64,000 nucleotides of DNA from Clostridiales bacterium (lineage in GTDB: Bacteria > Bacillota > Clostridia > Christensenellales > Aristaeellaceae). Made by a program: the position numbers and the translations under genes. The notes beneath the pieces were generated by a model. The model was not told the DNA's origin. It did not search any database and saw only the letters and a list, made by a program, of their open reading frames with translations. This document shows, one piece after another, positions 34,578 through 45,846 of this stretch (positions are counted from its first letter, which is position 1; every line of letters starts with the position of its first letter). The DNA lies in assembly GCA_024684375.1 (NCBI GenBank), contig JAIKWZ010000008.1, forward strand, positions 1-64,000. The letters run 5' to 3'.

Positions 34578-35050
34578 ACGCGCTGATACTCTGCGTGGGT
34601 CACCTGAAGGAGAAGTGGGTCAAGGAAGGGACAGACGATTACCTTAAGCGACTGTCGCGTCTGGTTAGGACCCAGGTGCAGGAGGTCGACGACCTGCCAG
34701 AACCTGAAAACTCCTCCCGCGAGATCGAGGAACAGATAATCCGGCGTGAGGGCGAGGCGCTGCTCAGGCAGCTGAAGCCCGGCGACGAGGTGATCGCCCT
34801 GTGCGTGGAGGGCGATATGGTGGACAGTCCCGGCATAGCGCAGATACTGGCCGGGTGCGCCATGAACGGTCGGCGGCCGGTGTTCGTCATCGGCGGCTCA
34901 CTGGGGCTGAGTGATGAGGTCAAGCGCCGCGCCGCTAAAAGGATAAGTCTCGGCCGCATCACCCTGCCCCACAGGCTGGCGCGTCTGGTGCTTGCGGAAC
35001 AACTCTACCGCGCCGCGAAGATCAACGCGGGCGAAAGATATCACAAATAA
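34574..35050 (+). CDS. rlmH: 23S rRNA (pseudouridine1915-N3)-methyltransferase
   Basis: A 158-residue SPOUT methyltransferase that modifies pseudouridine 1915 in helix 69 of 23S rRNA. The whole family pattern is there: KEKWVKEGTDDYLKRL at the N-terminus, a VIALCVEG strand, FVIGGSLGLSDEVKRRA (SAM knot) and the closing LPHRLARLVLAEQLYRA with NAGERYHK. The length matches the family exactly. The true ATG at 34574 overlaps the protease stop; an upstream in-frame start in the protease gene is not used. Confidence 0.97.
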   Translation: MNALILCVGHLKEKWVKEGTDDYLKRLSRLVRTQVQEVDDLPEPENSSREIEEQIIRREGEALLRQLKPGDEVIALCVEGDMVDSPGIAQILAGCAMNGRRPVFVIGGSLGLSDEVKRRAAKRISLGRITLPHRLARLVLAEQLYRAAKINAGERYHK

Positions 35051-35067
35051 CTACGGAGGATTTCCAT

Positions 35068-36261
35068 ATGAAGCGAATCGCTGCCCTTGTCCTGGCACTT
35101 ATACTGGCGCTTTGCGCTTTTGGCGAGCAGGAGACTGTAAAGGAAGAACCTGCGCAGGAAGCGCCTGCAGAGCGCGTGCTCCTCATGACTGTCGGCGGAA
35201 AAGACGTATACAAGGATCAGGTCGAGGAGATCGCCTACCTTTTGTACCAGTACAACTATACCGACGCCATAAACATGCCGCAGGGGCTCATGTACGTGCT
35301 GCTCTACCAGGTCGCCCCCGCTCTTCTCACTGAGGGCAGGGAGACCGAGCTGCTTGGCGAGGAAAAAGTAAGCGAGCTTACCCAGCAGTATACAGATGAG
35401 TTCAACGAGTATTTTGAAAGCTATGTTGAAAGCCTCTCGCAGGAGGGCGACACCGATGAAGACAAAGCCGCCCACCGCGCTCAGGCAGAAAAGGACTTTG
35501 CGGACGCCGGCCGAATGCTGGACGAATACGTATCCGGCATGATCGCCGAGGACGCTTTTGACCTGTATATCAGCCAGCTGCCCATCGAAGTGACTGAGGA
35601 AGACGTCTACGCCAGGTATCTTGACTACCTGGAAGAGGAAAAAGCCTACTTCGAGGGCAATATTCCCCTCTACGAGACCTACCAGAGATACGGCTACACT
35701 CTGTTCTGGCAGCCTGCCGGTTACAGGGGAATACTTCATATCCTCATTAACGCTGACGCAAACGCGCTCAACGCCTACAAAGAGGCAGCTGACGATGAAG
35801 CTAAGCAAGCCGCGGCCGCGTCCGTGATCGCCAGCGTGCAGGATACTCTGGACGAGATATACAAGGCTCTGGAAAATGGTGAGGATTTCACTTCCCTGAT
35901 AGGGAAATACAACATCGACCCCGGCATGCAGAACGAGGAAAACCTTAAAAACGGCTACGCAGTGCACAAGGACAACAAGACCTATATGGAGGAGTTCACC
36001 AAGGGCGCGTTCTCCGAGGAAATGCAGCAGGTCGGCGACGTATCCAAGCCCGTGGTGACCAGCTACGGCGTGCACATTCTTTATTACCTGCGTGACATCC
36101 CCGAGGGCGCCAAGGAGCTGACGGAGGAGTTTTCCGCAGAGCTCAGAAGCGAGCTTGAGTCCTCGCGCATGATAGACGTCATCAGCGAGAAACTGCGCAC
36201 TTTCCCAATTGAGTATACAGACGCATACTACGACGTGATCGGCAGCGAGATGCTTCCCTGA
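35068..36261 (+). CDS. Exported PpiC-type foldase (PrsA/SurA-like)
   Basis: A 397-residue secreted or membrane-attached parvulin. It has a signal peptide (MKRIAALVLALILALCAFG); the cysteine is preceded by Leu rather than a small residue, so lipidation is doubtful. A SurA-N-like helical region (40-190) precedes the rotamase domain (about 220-340) with ILHILINA, GEDFTSLIGKYNIDPG, FTKGAFSEEMQQVGDVSKPV and YGVHILYYL. Such proteins help fold exported proteins by proline isomerisation. It follows rlmH by 17 bases with GGAGG and ends the operon; the next gene has its own promoter. Confidence 0.88.
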   Translation: MKRIAALVLALILALCAFGEQETVKEEPAQEAPAERVLLMTVGGKDVYKDQVEEIAYLLYQYNYTDAINMPQGLMYVLLYQVAPALLTEGRETELLGEEKVSELTQQYTDEFNEYFESYVESLSQEGDTDEDKAAHRAQAEKDFADAGRMLDEYVSGMIAEDAFDLYISQLPIEVTEEDVYARYLDYLEEEKAYFEGNIPLYETYQRYGYTLFWQPAGYRGILHILINADANALNAYKEAADDEAKQAAAASVIASVQDTLDEIYKALENGEDFTSLIGKYNIDPGMQNEENLKNGYAVHKDNKTYMEEFTKGAFSEEMQQVGDVSKPVVTSYGVHILYYLRDIPEGAKELTEEFSAELRSELESSRMIDVISEKLRTFPIEYTDAYYDVIGSEMLP

Positions 36262-36300
36262 TTTGTGACAGAATTATTACAAATATTTACAAATTTACAC

Positions 36301-36338
36301 GGCGCGGTATTGATTATTCCGCGCCATTGGTGTATAAT
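36301..36338 (+). promoter_or_regulatory. Promoter of the acidic membrane protein gene, with hairpin over the -35 box
   Basis: TTGATT (36310-36315), 17 bases, TATAAT (36333-36338). The -35 box sits in the loop of an inverted repeat, GGCGCGG (36301-36307) and CCGCGCC (36319-36325), which could be an operator or the end hairpin of the foldase transcript. Confidence 0.65.
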
Positions 36339-36372
36339 GAGCCCGATAAAATCTGAAAATGGGGTCTGATAT

Positions 36373-39057
36373 ATGGCTAACAAACCCTCATATGAGGAAT
36401 ATATACGCCAGCACGAGGCCGCCCGGCGCGAATACGTCAAGCGCATGGGCCTTGACTACGATACCTACTACCATGTCAACGAGCAACGCGAGCGGCAAAA
36501 GGTTTCCCTGACGCCTGAGGAGCTGGAACAGGCCGAACTTCAGAATGAAGCTGACGAAACTGAGGAAAAGGCTGCCATGCAGGCATCTTCCGAAGCTGAG
36601 ACCGTTCCTGAAGAGGACGCTGTCAACGAGCTTACAGATGAGGAATTTGCCGACGACGAGTTCTCGGATGAGGAATACGCCGAGGAGGACGAGGACGAGG
36701 AGGACGACGCTCCCCTCTCCCGCGCGGGCAGGATAGTCGGAAAATGGTTTGGCAAAGTCAAGGAAAAGTTTGCTGCCGACGATGACGAAGAAGCTCCGGC
36801 CGCTGACGCGGCCAGCGACGAGGAAGACTCTCCTGATGCTGAACCTGCGGAAGAACCGTCTGCTGACGAAGCTGGCGAAGAAGACGAAGTCAATATCTTC
36901 GGCAGGGTAAAGGGGCTGTTCGGTCGCTTCAAAAAAGGCGGCGGACCACAGGCTGAGGACTTTGACGAGGACTTTGAAAGCGCCCCCGAAGAGGATGAGG
37001 GTGAACCTGACGATGACGAAGCGGCTCAGTCCGAAAACGAAGCCCCTGATGACGTCGAACCTTCACAGTCTGCTGAGGAGGACTCCCAGCCTTCCATAAA
37101 GGCTTTCCACAGCAAACAGACCGGAGTCTCTTTTGAGGACCGGGCTCCGGAGGGAGATTTTGAGGAAGAGATCGGCGAGCCTGAATTCGGGCATGACGAG
37201 GTGCTGGACGATGCGGATGAAGCGCCGGACTCCGAGGAGACTGAGATCCATCCCGCCGACGAAGAGGGCGGCCTGAACCTTGGACGCGCCTTCAGAAAGC
37301 TGTTTGGCGGCTTTAAGCGCAGGCGTCCCTCTCAGGAGTTTGACCCCGAGGAGTCGGACGATCCTTTCTCCACAGAAGATATACCTGACACGGATGACAA
37401 CAAAGATATGAGCTGGGACGGCGGGGACGCGCCCGCGGCAGAACGGCCCGCTTCAGCAGTGAAGCACACCACGACCAGGGAGGACGAAGCGATGGCGATC
37501 ATCGGCAATGAAGTATTAGGCGGCGAAAAGGTACTTACTCACAGGGAAAGAAGGCTGCTCCAGCAGCAGGCCGCCGAAAAGGAACAGAAGGTCGGCCAGG
37601 CTGCAAAAACCGAGGAAGCGCCCGACGACGGCCGCCCCACGAAGATGTTCAAGCGCGTCGACAAGCTGACTCCGGATGAGATAGCTCAGGCGCTCAAGGA
37701 TCAGGAAAACAGCGACGGGGAAACCAAGACGTTCTCTCGTCCCTCCGTCAAACCTGATGAGCTTGACGAAGACGATGAAGATGACGATGAGGACGAAGAG
37801 GATGAGGATGAAGCTCCCAGAAAGAGGGGCGGGCTGTTCTCGTTCTTCAGGAGCAAGAAATCCCGCGATGAAGAAGACGAAGCTGATGAAGATGACGACG
37901 AGGATGAAGACGAAGATGACGATGAAGATGACGACGAGGACGAGCCCGTAAAAAAAAAAGGGGCAGGCAATAGACCCGCGTTTCTCCTCCGCCAGGACAC
38001 CGAAAACGATGAAGACGAAGGCGTAGCTTTCGCCGGAGCCTCTGACGCAGCGCCTTCAGTCTCTCAAAACGCCGTTGAAGAGGCCGAAGCGGAGAATGAT
38101 GACGAAGAAAGCGAAAAAATAAAGCCTGCCGAAAAGCGCGGCTTCTTCTCCCGCCGCAAGGCTGATGATGACGAGGAAGACGAGGATGAAGACGGGGATG
38201 AAGAAGATGACGAGGACGAGGATGAAGAGGAAGTAAAACCACGGAAACGCGGCTTGTTCTCCCGCCGCAAGGCTGATGATGACGAGGAAGACGAGGATGA
38301 AGACGAGGATGACGAAGATGACGAGGACGAGGATGAAGAGGAAATAAAGCCCCGGAAGCGCGGCTTGTTCTCCCGCCGCAAGGCTGATGATGACGATGAT
38401 GACGACGAGGAAGACGACGAAGATGAAGACAGTGACGACGAGGACGAGGATGACGATGATGAAGAGGAAGTAAAGCCCCGGAAGCGCGGCTTGTTCTCCC
38501 GCCGCAAGGCTGTCGATGACGATGAAGACGACGAAGACGACGAAGACGATGAGGATGACGACGAAGATGAGGACGACGAGGAAGATGTAAAGCCCTCCAA
38601 GCGCAAGGCCAAGACTTCCCGTTACGATGACGAAGACGAAGACGACGAAGATGAAGACGAGGATGACGACGAGGAAGACGTAAAGCCCTCCAAGCGCAAG
38701 GCTAAGGCTTCCCGTTACGATGACGATGACGAAGACGATGAAGATGATGACGACGAGGAAGACGAAGATGAGGATGATGACGACGAGGAAGACTACGACT
38801 TCGTCGAGGATGAAGAAGATGAGCTTTACGATGACGATGAGGACGAGGATGACGATGACGATGACGACGTCGGTTTCGGCCAGAATCTGCTGAGCATCTT
38901 AAAAGGCGTTGCCGCGGTCGTGCTGCTTATAGCGCTGGCTGTGGTGGTGCTCAGGATCGTTGAAGCAGGCGCGCGTTCCTCCGGCGGCTCTTTCAATCTG
39001 GACTGGTTCCGCAACCATCTGGGCGCTGTCGGCCGCTTCCTGTTCCCCGCGAAATAA
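36373..39057 (+). CDS. Large acidic/basic low-complexity membrane protein
   Basis: An 894-residue protein with a soluble N-terminus (PSYEEYIRQHEAARREYVKRMG), then about 780 residues dominated by Asp and Glu, one transmembrane helix at about 843-866 and a short C-terminal tail of about 28 residues. Between the acidic blocks lie about eleven short basic units such as WFGKVKEKF, LFGRFKKGG, LFGGFKRRRPS, LFSFFRSKKS and the repeated KPRKRGLFSRRKA. No signal peptide or enzyme domain is visible; most of it should be disordered and cytoplasmic, with the tail outside. The coding strand is extremely purine-rich from 37,750 to 38,880. A zinc-ribbon protein at 45847 shares the LFSFFS basic unit. Function unknown. 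It has its own promoter and terminator. Confidence 0.85.
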   Translation: MANKPSYEEYIRQHEAARREYVKRMGLDYDTYYHVNEQRERQKVSLTPEELEQAELQNEADETEEKAAMQASSEAETVPEEDAVNELTDEEFADDEFSDEEYAEEDEDEEDDAPLSRAGRIVGKWFGKVKEKFAADDDEEAPAADAASDEEDSPDAEPAEEPSADEAGEEDEVNIFGRVKGLFGRFKKGGGPQAEDFDEDFESAPEEDEGEPDDDEAAQSENEAPDDVEPSQSAEEDSQPSIKAFHSKQTGVSFEDRAPEGDFEEEIGEPEFGHDEVLDDADEAPDSEETEIHPADEEGGLNLGRAFRKLFGGFKRRRPSQEFDPEESDDPFSTEDIPDTDDNKDMSWDGGDAPAAERPASAVKHTTTREDEAMAIIGNEVLGGEKVLTHRERRLLQQQAAEKEQKVGQAAKTEEAPDDGRPTKMFKRVDKLTPDEIAQALKDQENSDGETKTFSRPSVKPDELDEDDEDDDEDEEDEDEAPRKRGGLFSFFRSKKSRDEEDEADEDDDEDEDEDDDEDDDEDEPVKKKGAGNRPAFLLRQDTENDEDEGVAFAGASDAAPSVSQNAVEEAEAENDDEESEKIKPAEKRGFFSRRKADDDEEDEDEDGDEEDDEDEDEEEVKPRKRGLFSRRKADDDEEDEDEDEDDEDDEDEDEEEIKPRKRGLFSRRKADDDDDDDEEDDEDEDSDDEDEDDDDEEEVKPRKRGLFSRRKAVDDDEDDEDDEDDEDDDEDEDDEEDVKPSKRKAKTSRYDDEDEDDEDEDEDDDEEDVKPSKRKAKASRYDDDDEDDEDDDDEEDEDEDDDDEEDYDFVEDEEDELYDDDEDEDDDDDDDVGFGQNLLSILKGVAAVVLLIALAVVVLRIVEAGARSSGGSFNLDWFRNHLGAVGRFLFPAK
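38119..38735 (+). repeat. Tandem coding repeats, about 90-125 base period
   Basis: Four copies of a basic unit ending CGCGGCTT-TTCTCCCGCCGC (near 38,135, 38,250, 38,360 and 38,485), then two copies of a KPSKRKAK unit (near 38,590 and 38,685), are separated by GAY/GAR-only stretches. The region is prone to copy-number change and assembly collapse. Confidence 0.85.
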
Positions 39058-39069
39058 ACAATACAGTAT

Positions 39070-39101
39070 CAGCGCTTCCCAAACGGGAGGCGCTGTTTTT
39101 T
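39070..39101 (+). terminator. Terminator after the acidic protein gene
   Basis: CAGCGCTTCCC (39070-39080) pairs with GGGAGGCGCTG (39085-39095, one G-T pair), loop AAAC, followed by six Ts. Confidence 0.92.
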
Positions 39102-39353
39102 GTATTCTCTTAGACTGAAACGCACTTCATAATGCCCTGCAAGCGTTGCCGCGAGCTACTAACGGGAATGACGGCCCGTTCCTCTCCCGCTTCATAGCGC
39201 TGTCTGCATCGCATGGCGCGGCATTCCGTACATTTATCACGCCTTCGGGTGCTTGCTTCCGTTCGTTGGTCCAAGAATGAAATCGGCATTCTCAAAGCGC
39301 AGATGTTCCTGACACGCACTAATCTTAAATCTTCTTTACGCCCCCGTTCGCGC
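39102..39353. other. Intergenic region without recognised feature
   Basis: About 250 bases between a terminator and the L,D-transpeptidase promoter. I see no credible ORF or RNA. Short direct and inverted fragments such as GGGAATGACGGCCCGTTCC are present but do not match the REP-like units at 4-6.6 kb. Confidence 0.5.
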
Positions 39354-39382
39354 TTGCATATTGCGCTATGGGGGTGTATAAT
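39354..39382 (+). promoter_or_regulatory. Sigma-A promoter of the L,D-transpeptidase gene
   Basis: TTGCAT (39354-39359), 17 bases, TATAAT (39377-39382). Confidence 0.75.
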
Positions 39383-39409
39383 TATGCTAGAGTATTATCG
39401 GAGGCGATT

Positions 39410-40390
39410 ATGAGCAGACCCGTTCCGGCCGCGTCCGGCAAAAAGAAGGCGCACAAGCGCAAAAAACAGAATAATACCGTCCTGTATGCCGCTCTGGCGG
39501 CAGTGGGCGTACTGATAGTTGGCCTATTGGTGTGGGGAAGCCTTTCCGGCGGCGATAACAGCCAGGCCGAAGTGCCCCAGCCTGTGGTATTCAACGACGT
39601 TCCCGCTACTGACTCCCCTCAGCCCTCTCAGACCCTTGAGGCAGTACAGCAAACGCTGTCCAATGAATCCACGCCGACTCCCGGCCCCATTGTGACCGCC
39701 ACTCCCACGCCTGTGCCTACACCCACACCCGTACCGACGCCCACACCGGTACCCACTCCCACGCCCAAGCCCGTGAAACTGGGCCATAAGTACGAGATCG
39801 CGGTGGACAAGTCCCAGCAGGTCGTCACCATATACACAGTTGGCGAGACCGGGCTGTATGACCTGGTCGTAAAGCAGTTTCTGTGCTCGACCGGGCACTG
39901 CGACAAGGTAGAGGACGGCTGGTACAAGATCGGCGACAAATACCGCTGGAAGCAGATGGGCAACGGCACTTACGCACAGTACGCCAGCCGAATCTCCGGC
40001 CCGTACCTGTTCCACTCCCCCTGCTACTACGAGGCCAAGATCAACCGCCTCAAGGTGCGGTACTACGAGAATCTGGGCAAAAACGCTTCCAGCGGCTGCA
40101 TACGTCTGGCTACCGGAGACGCATACTGGATCTATACCAACTGCCCGGAAGGCACTCCCATCCACGTGTTTACTTCCGGCATAAGGGACGAAGCGCTGAT
40201 AGAGCAGCTGCGTCACAGCCCCCTCATCAGCCACAACTACGATCCGACCGACCCTGAGGCCCCCGCCAAGTACCGGGAAAAGGTGACTGCCGAGCCCACT
40301 CCTGATCCGACCCCCTACCCCGGCGTCACACCTGCTCCCACACCAAAGTGGACCGTCCACCCGGTCTTGAAAGCCTGGGGCTACTGCTGA
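39410..40390 (+). CDS. Membrane-anchored L,D-transpeptidase (YkuD)
   Basis: A 326-residue protein with a basic cytoplasmic start, one signal-anchor helix (23-43), a Pro/Thr linker of TPVP/TPTP repeats (about 88-121) and a YkuD domain at 126-255. The catalytic site is complete: H202 (YLFHSP), and S-S-G-C230-I-R232. These enzymes form 3-3 peptidoglycan crosslinks or attach proteins to the wall, outside the membrane. A second TPDPTPYPGVTPAPTP segment near the C-terminus follows the domain. The ATG at 39410 follows GGAGGCGATT; the in-frame ATG at 39368 overlaps the promoter. Nearby genes also encode envelope proteins. Confidence 0.93.
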   Translation: MSRPVPAASGKKKAHKRKKQNNTVLYAALAAVGVLIVGLLVWGSLSGGDNSQAEVPQPVVFNDVPATDSPQPSQTLEAVQQTLSNESTPTPGPIVTATPTPVPTPTPVPTPTPVPTPTPKPVKLGHKYEIAVDKSQQVVTIYTVGETGLYDLVVKQFLCSTGHCDKVEDGWYKIGDKYRWKQMGNGTYAQYASRISGPYLFHSPCYYEAKINRLKVRYYENLGKNASSGCIRLATGDAYWIYTNCPEGTPIHVFTSGIRDEALIEQLRHSPLISHNYDPTDPEAPAKYREKVTAEPTPDPTPYPGVTPAPTPKWTVHPVLKAWGYC

Positions 40391-43504
<3,114 letters not shown>

Positions 43505-43506
43505 GC

Positions 43507-44364
43507 ATGTATCTGGCAGATAAATGGTCGGACTACCGGGTACTGGACACGGGCGACGGCATGAAGCTGGAATCCTGGGCGGGGAAGATCCTGTCCCGCC
43601 CGGATCCTCAGGTGATCTGGCCGAAGCAGAGGCCCGAACTCTGGGAGGCTGCGCACGCCGTATACCACCGTTCCGCCAAAGGCGGAGGCGAGTGGGAAAA
43701 GCGCCAGCCTCTGCCGGACAGCTGGACGCTCAGATACTCCGATCTGAGCTTTATCGTGCGCCCCACGGGTTTCAAGCATACGGGACTGTTTCCCGAGCAA
43801 GCAGTCAACTGGGACTGGATGCGTGGGCTCGTAAAGGCCGGCAGCCGCCAGATAAGCGTGCTTAACCTGTTTGGCTACACCGGCGGCGCCACCTGTGCCC
43901 TGGCGAAGCAGGGCGCTCTCGTCACCCACGTGGACGCGGCGAAGGGCATGGTGACCTGGGCAGGAGAAAACCGCAGGTCCTGCTCGATAGACGAGACACA
44001 GGTGCGCTGGATAATAGACGACGCGGTCAAGTTCGTGCAGCGGGAGATCCGCCGCGGGCGCAGGTACGACGCGCTGCTTATGGATCCGCCTTCCTATGGC
44101 CGCGGTCCTTCCGGAGAGATATGGAAACTGGAAGACGAGTTGTACCCCCTGGTCGAGCTGTGCACGCAGGTTTTGAGCGACGCGCCGCTGTTCATGCTGA
44201 TAAACAGCTACACCACCGGCCTTCAGCCCGCTGTACTGTCCAACATGCTGCGGCTCACCGTATCAAAGCGCTTTGGCGGACACGTGGAAGCGGACGAGGT
44301 AGGCTTGCCCATAGAGTCCGGCGGCGTGCTGCCCTGCGGCGCATCCGGACGCTGGACGCGCTGA
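43507..44364 (+). CDS. Class I SAM-dependent methyltransferase, RlmI-like core
   Basis: A 285-residue methyltransferase. Motif I is LNLFGYTGGATCALA, an acidic end of strand 2 in HVDAAKGMV, and motif IV is LLMDPPSYGRGP, which places it with the RlmI/RlmL-type RNA cytosine or guanine methyltransferases. It lacks the N-terminal PUA domain of RlmI. DPPSYGRGPSGEIWK is highly conserved in the group often annotated as SAM-dependent methyltransferase next to glycan genes. The ATG lies two bases after the GH2 stop; the pairing is probably only for expression. Confidence 0.88.
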   Translation: MYLADKWSDYRVLDTGDGMKLESWAGKILSRPDPQVIWPKQRPELWEAAHAVYHRSAKGGGEWEKRQPLPDSWTLRYSDLSFIVRPTGFKHTGLFPEQAVNWDWMRGLVKAGSRQISVLNLFGYTGGATCALAKQGALVTHVDAAKGMVTWAGENRRSCSIDETQVRWIIDDAVKFVQREIRRGRRYDALLMDPPSYGRGPSGEIWKLEDELYPLVELCTQVLSDAPLFMLINSYTTGLQPAVLSNMLRLTVSKRFGGHVEADEVGLPIESGGVLPCGASGRWTR

Positions 44365-44472
44365 AATGCGTTTTGACGCGGCTTATGCCCGTCTTCTTTC
44401 CCACTTTATCCGTTTTTTTGTGGTCTTTTGTGGCTTTTCCTCCACTTAAATGCCGTTTGAGCCCAAACATGC

Positions 44473-44501
44473 TTGACATATCCCTCTCATCGCGCTATTA
44501 T
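44473..44501 (+). promoter_or_regulatory. Sigma-A promoter of the deacetylase-like gene
   Basis: TTGACA (44473-44478), 17 bases, TATTAT (44496-44501). Confidence 0.82.
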
Positions 44502-44559
44502 ATCGCTTTGAGGGGATTGTGTTTATGCCTCCACAATAATCTGAAACAAAGGTGAACAA

Positions 44560-45399
44560 ATGCCTCGACAGGAAGAATTTGAGACCCTGCCCATGCGCTC
44601 CGGCGGGCGGAAAGTACGCTTCAATCCCGGCGCCCTGATAACAGCCACGCTGATAATCGCCATAATCATTTTCGCGGTGCTTATCATAAAAGACGCCCTG
44701 AAAAAAGACAGCCCCGATACCCCCGTACTGATCACAGACCTTTACGGCAATCCTTATGCGCCCGTCACTCCCACCCCCACTCCTCCTCTGCGTCCCCAGA
44801 GCGAAGGGGATGGCCTGCTTCCCGTGTTTTTCTCTGCCAACACCCAGGAAAAAGTGGTCGCCGTTACTGTTCAAAACGCTGACGCAAAGGCCATAAGCAC
44901 CTTGCTTGACGCATGCTCGTCCCTGGGTGCGCGCGTCACCTTCTTCATGAAAGGGGAAGAGATCCAGACACTTGCCGAAAGCGTCTCCATCGCGTATCTG
45001 AGCGGCCACGAGATCGAGTCACGGGGCATGAACGCGGGCGTGCTCTCCTCACTTCCCGATGAAGCGCTGGCGGACGAGCTGGATGCCCCTGCCACTCTGA
45101 TGAACATCATCGCCCCCGGGTATGTGTTCCACTTCCTGCGCACGGATAATTTTGACGACGACAGAGATCAGAGGCTCAGCTCATTTATGTCCCTGCGGGG
45201 TTACAAGGGCATCTGCCGCTGGTCACTTAACGAGCCGCGCAGCTTTGACCAGGTCTCACCCGGGCAGGTTATCAATTTCGACATAAACAGCGTCAAGGCC
45301 AGCCGCATAGTGGACGTGATCAGGTATCTTTACGACAATTCATACCGGGTCGTGAGCCTAAACGAGCTGTTTGACTACGAGTCCAATCTGGCGGATTAG
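44560..45399 (+). CDS. Membrane-anchored polysaccharide-deacetylase homologue lacking catalytic residues
   Basis: A 279-residue protein: cytoplasmic basic start, signal-anchor helix (25-44), a VTPTPTPPLRP linker (69-79) and a NodB-like domain at about 98-275. The framework of the fold is kept: EKVVAVTVQNAD in the place of the usual TFDDGP strand, GARVTFFMKGEEI, LSGHEIESRGMN and SYRVVSLNELFDY. However, the catalytic Asp pair is replaced by Gln-Asn, the metal-binding HxxxxH is lost (R155, no His), and the usual LHD near the C-terminus is NFD. I infer a binding or structural pseudoenzyme. It has its own promoter, and the next gene does too. Confidence 0.75.
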   Translation: MPRQEEFETLPMRSGGRKVRFNPGALITATLIIAIIIFAVLIIKDALKKDSPDTPVLITDLYGNPYAPVTPTPTPPLRPQSEGDGLLPVFFSANTQEKVVAVTVQNADAKAISTLLDACSSLGARVTFFMKGEEIQTLAESVSIAYLSGHEIESRGMNAGVLSSLPDEALADELDAPATLMNIIAPGYVFHFLRTDNFDDDRDQRLSSFMSLRGYKGICRWSLNEPRSFDQVSPGQVINFDINSVKASRIVDVIRYLYDNSYRVVSLNELFDYESNLAD

Positions 45400-45408
45400 C
45401 CCCAAAAC

Positions 45409-45437
45409 TTGACATATTCCCGTCACAGTTATATAAT
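45409..45437 (+). promoter_or_regulatory. Perfect consensus sigma-A promoter
   Basis: TTGACA (45409-45414), 17 bases, TATAAT (45432-45437). It drives the small membrane protein and the zinc-ribbon protein genes. Confidence 0.92.
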
Positions 45438-45483
45438 AAACTGTACGATTATGTGACCGAACGCCGGCTGAGAGGCGAGAATA

Positions 45484-45837
45484 ATGCCTACAAGATCCAG
45501 TTCCGCAGATTCATTTACCCGCTCCCGCAAGCGGGGCAACCGACGCGGCGTATCGTATTCACGCCCCGTCAGTGACAACGCCATAAACCGGGACAGGCAG
45601 CAGCTTAAGTCTTTCATTATAGACCTTATTTTTTGCATGCTGCTGCCCCCCTACGGCATTTACCGCGTGTGGACGCGTCAGAACCTGCTTCTGCCCGCCC
45701 GCGTGGTGTATTCCGTTGTGGCGGCGGTATGCATGTATATAATGTTTTCCTTCATGCTGCCGACGCTGAGACCCACGCCTCAAAGTGTGCCGCTGAGCGC
45801 CAGCAGCGCGGTGGAGGTTTATTCGTTTTCTGATTAG
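45484..45837 (+). CDS. Small two-helix membrane protein
   Basis: A 117-residue protein. The first 40 residues are Ser/Arg-rich and basic (RSRKRGNRRG), then two hydrophobic segments at about 43-60 (with LLPPYG) and 72-92. The tail is short and polar. I recognise no family. It has a near-perfect promoter 47 bases upstream of the ATG but only a GAGGCGAGA-type ribosome site. The zinc-ribbon protein gene begins nine bases after its stop, so the two are expressed together and may act together in the envelope. Confidence 0.72.
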   Translation: MPTRSSSADSFTRSRKRGNRRGVSYSRPVSDNAINRDRQQLKSFIIDLIFCMLLPPYGIYRVWTRQNLLLPARVVYSVVAAVCMYIMFSFMLPTLRPTPQSVPLSASSAVEVYSFSD

Positions 45838-45846
45838 GAGGCTCAT

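Noticed and set aside
37701-38612. Poly-serine proteins on the minus strand
   Set aside because: They are the reverse complement of GAY/GAR repeats in the acidic protein gene (GAG/GAC read backwards as CTC/GTC in other frames gives serine); no ribosome site.
37750-38880. Purine-rich repeat tract as a possible origin or satellite
   Set aside because: It is a continuous reading frame within a gene with promoter, ribosome site and terminator; no DnaA boxes were noticed.
39700-39780. Short direct repeats that might suggest a CRISPR-like or VNTR array
   Set aside because: They encode the TPVP/TPTP linker of the L,D-transpeptidase and have no spacers.
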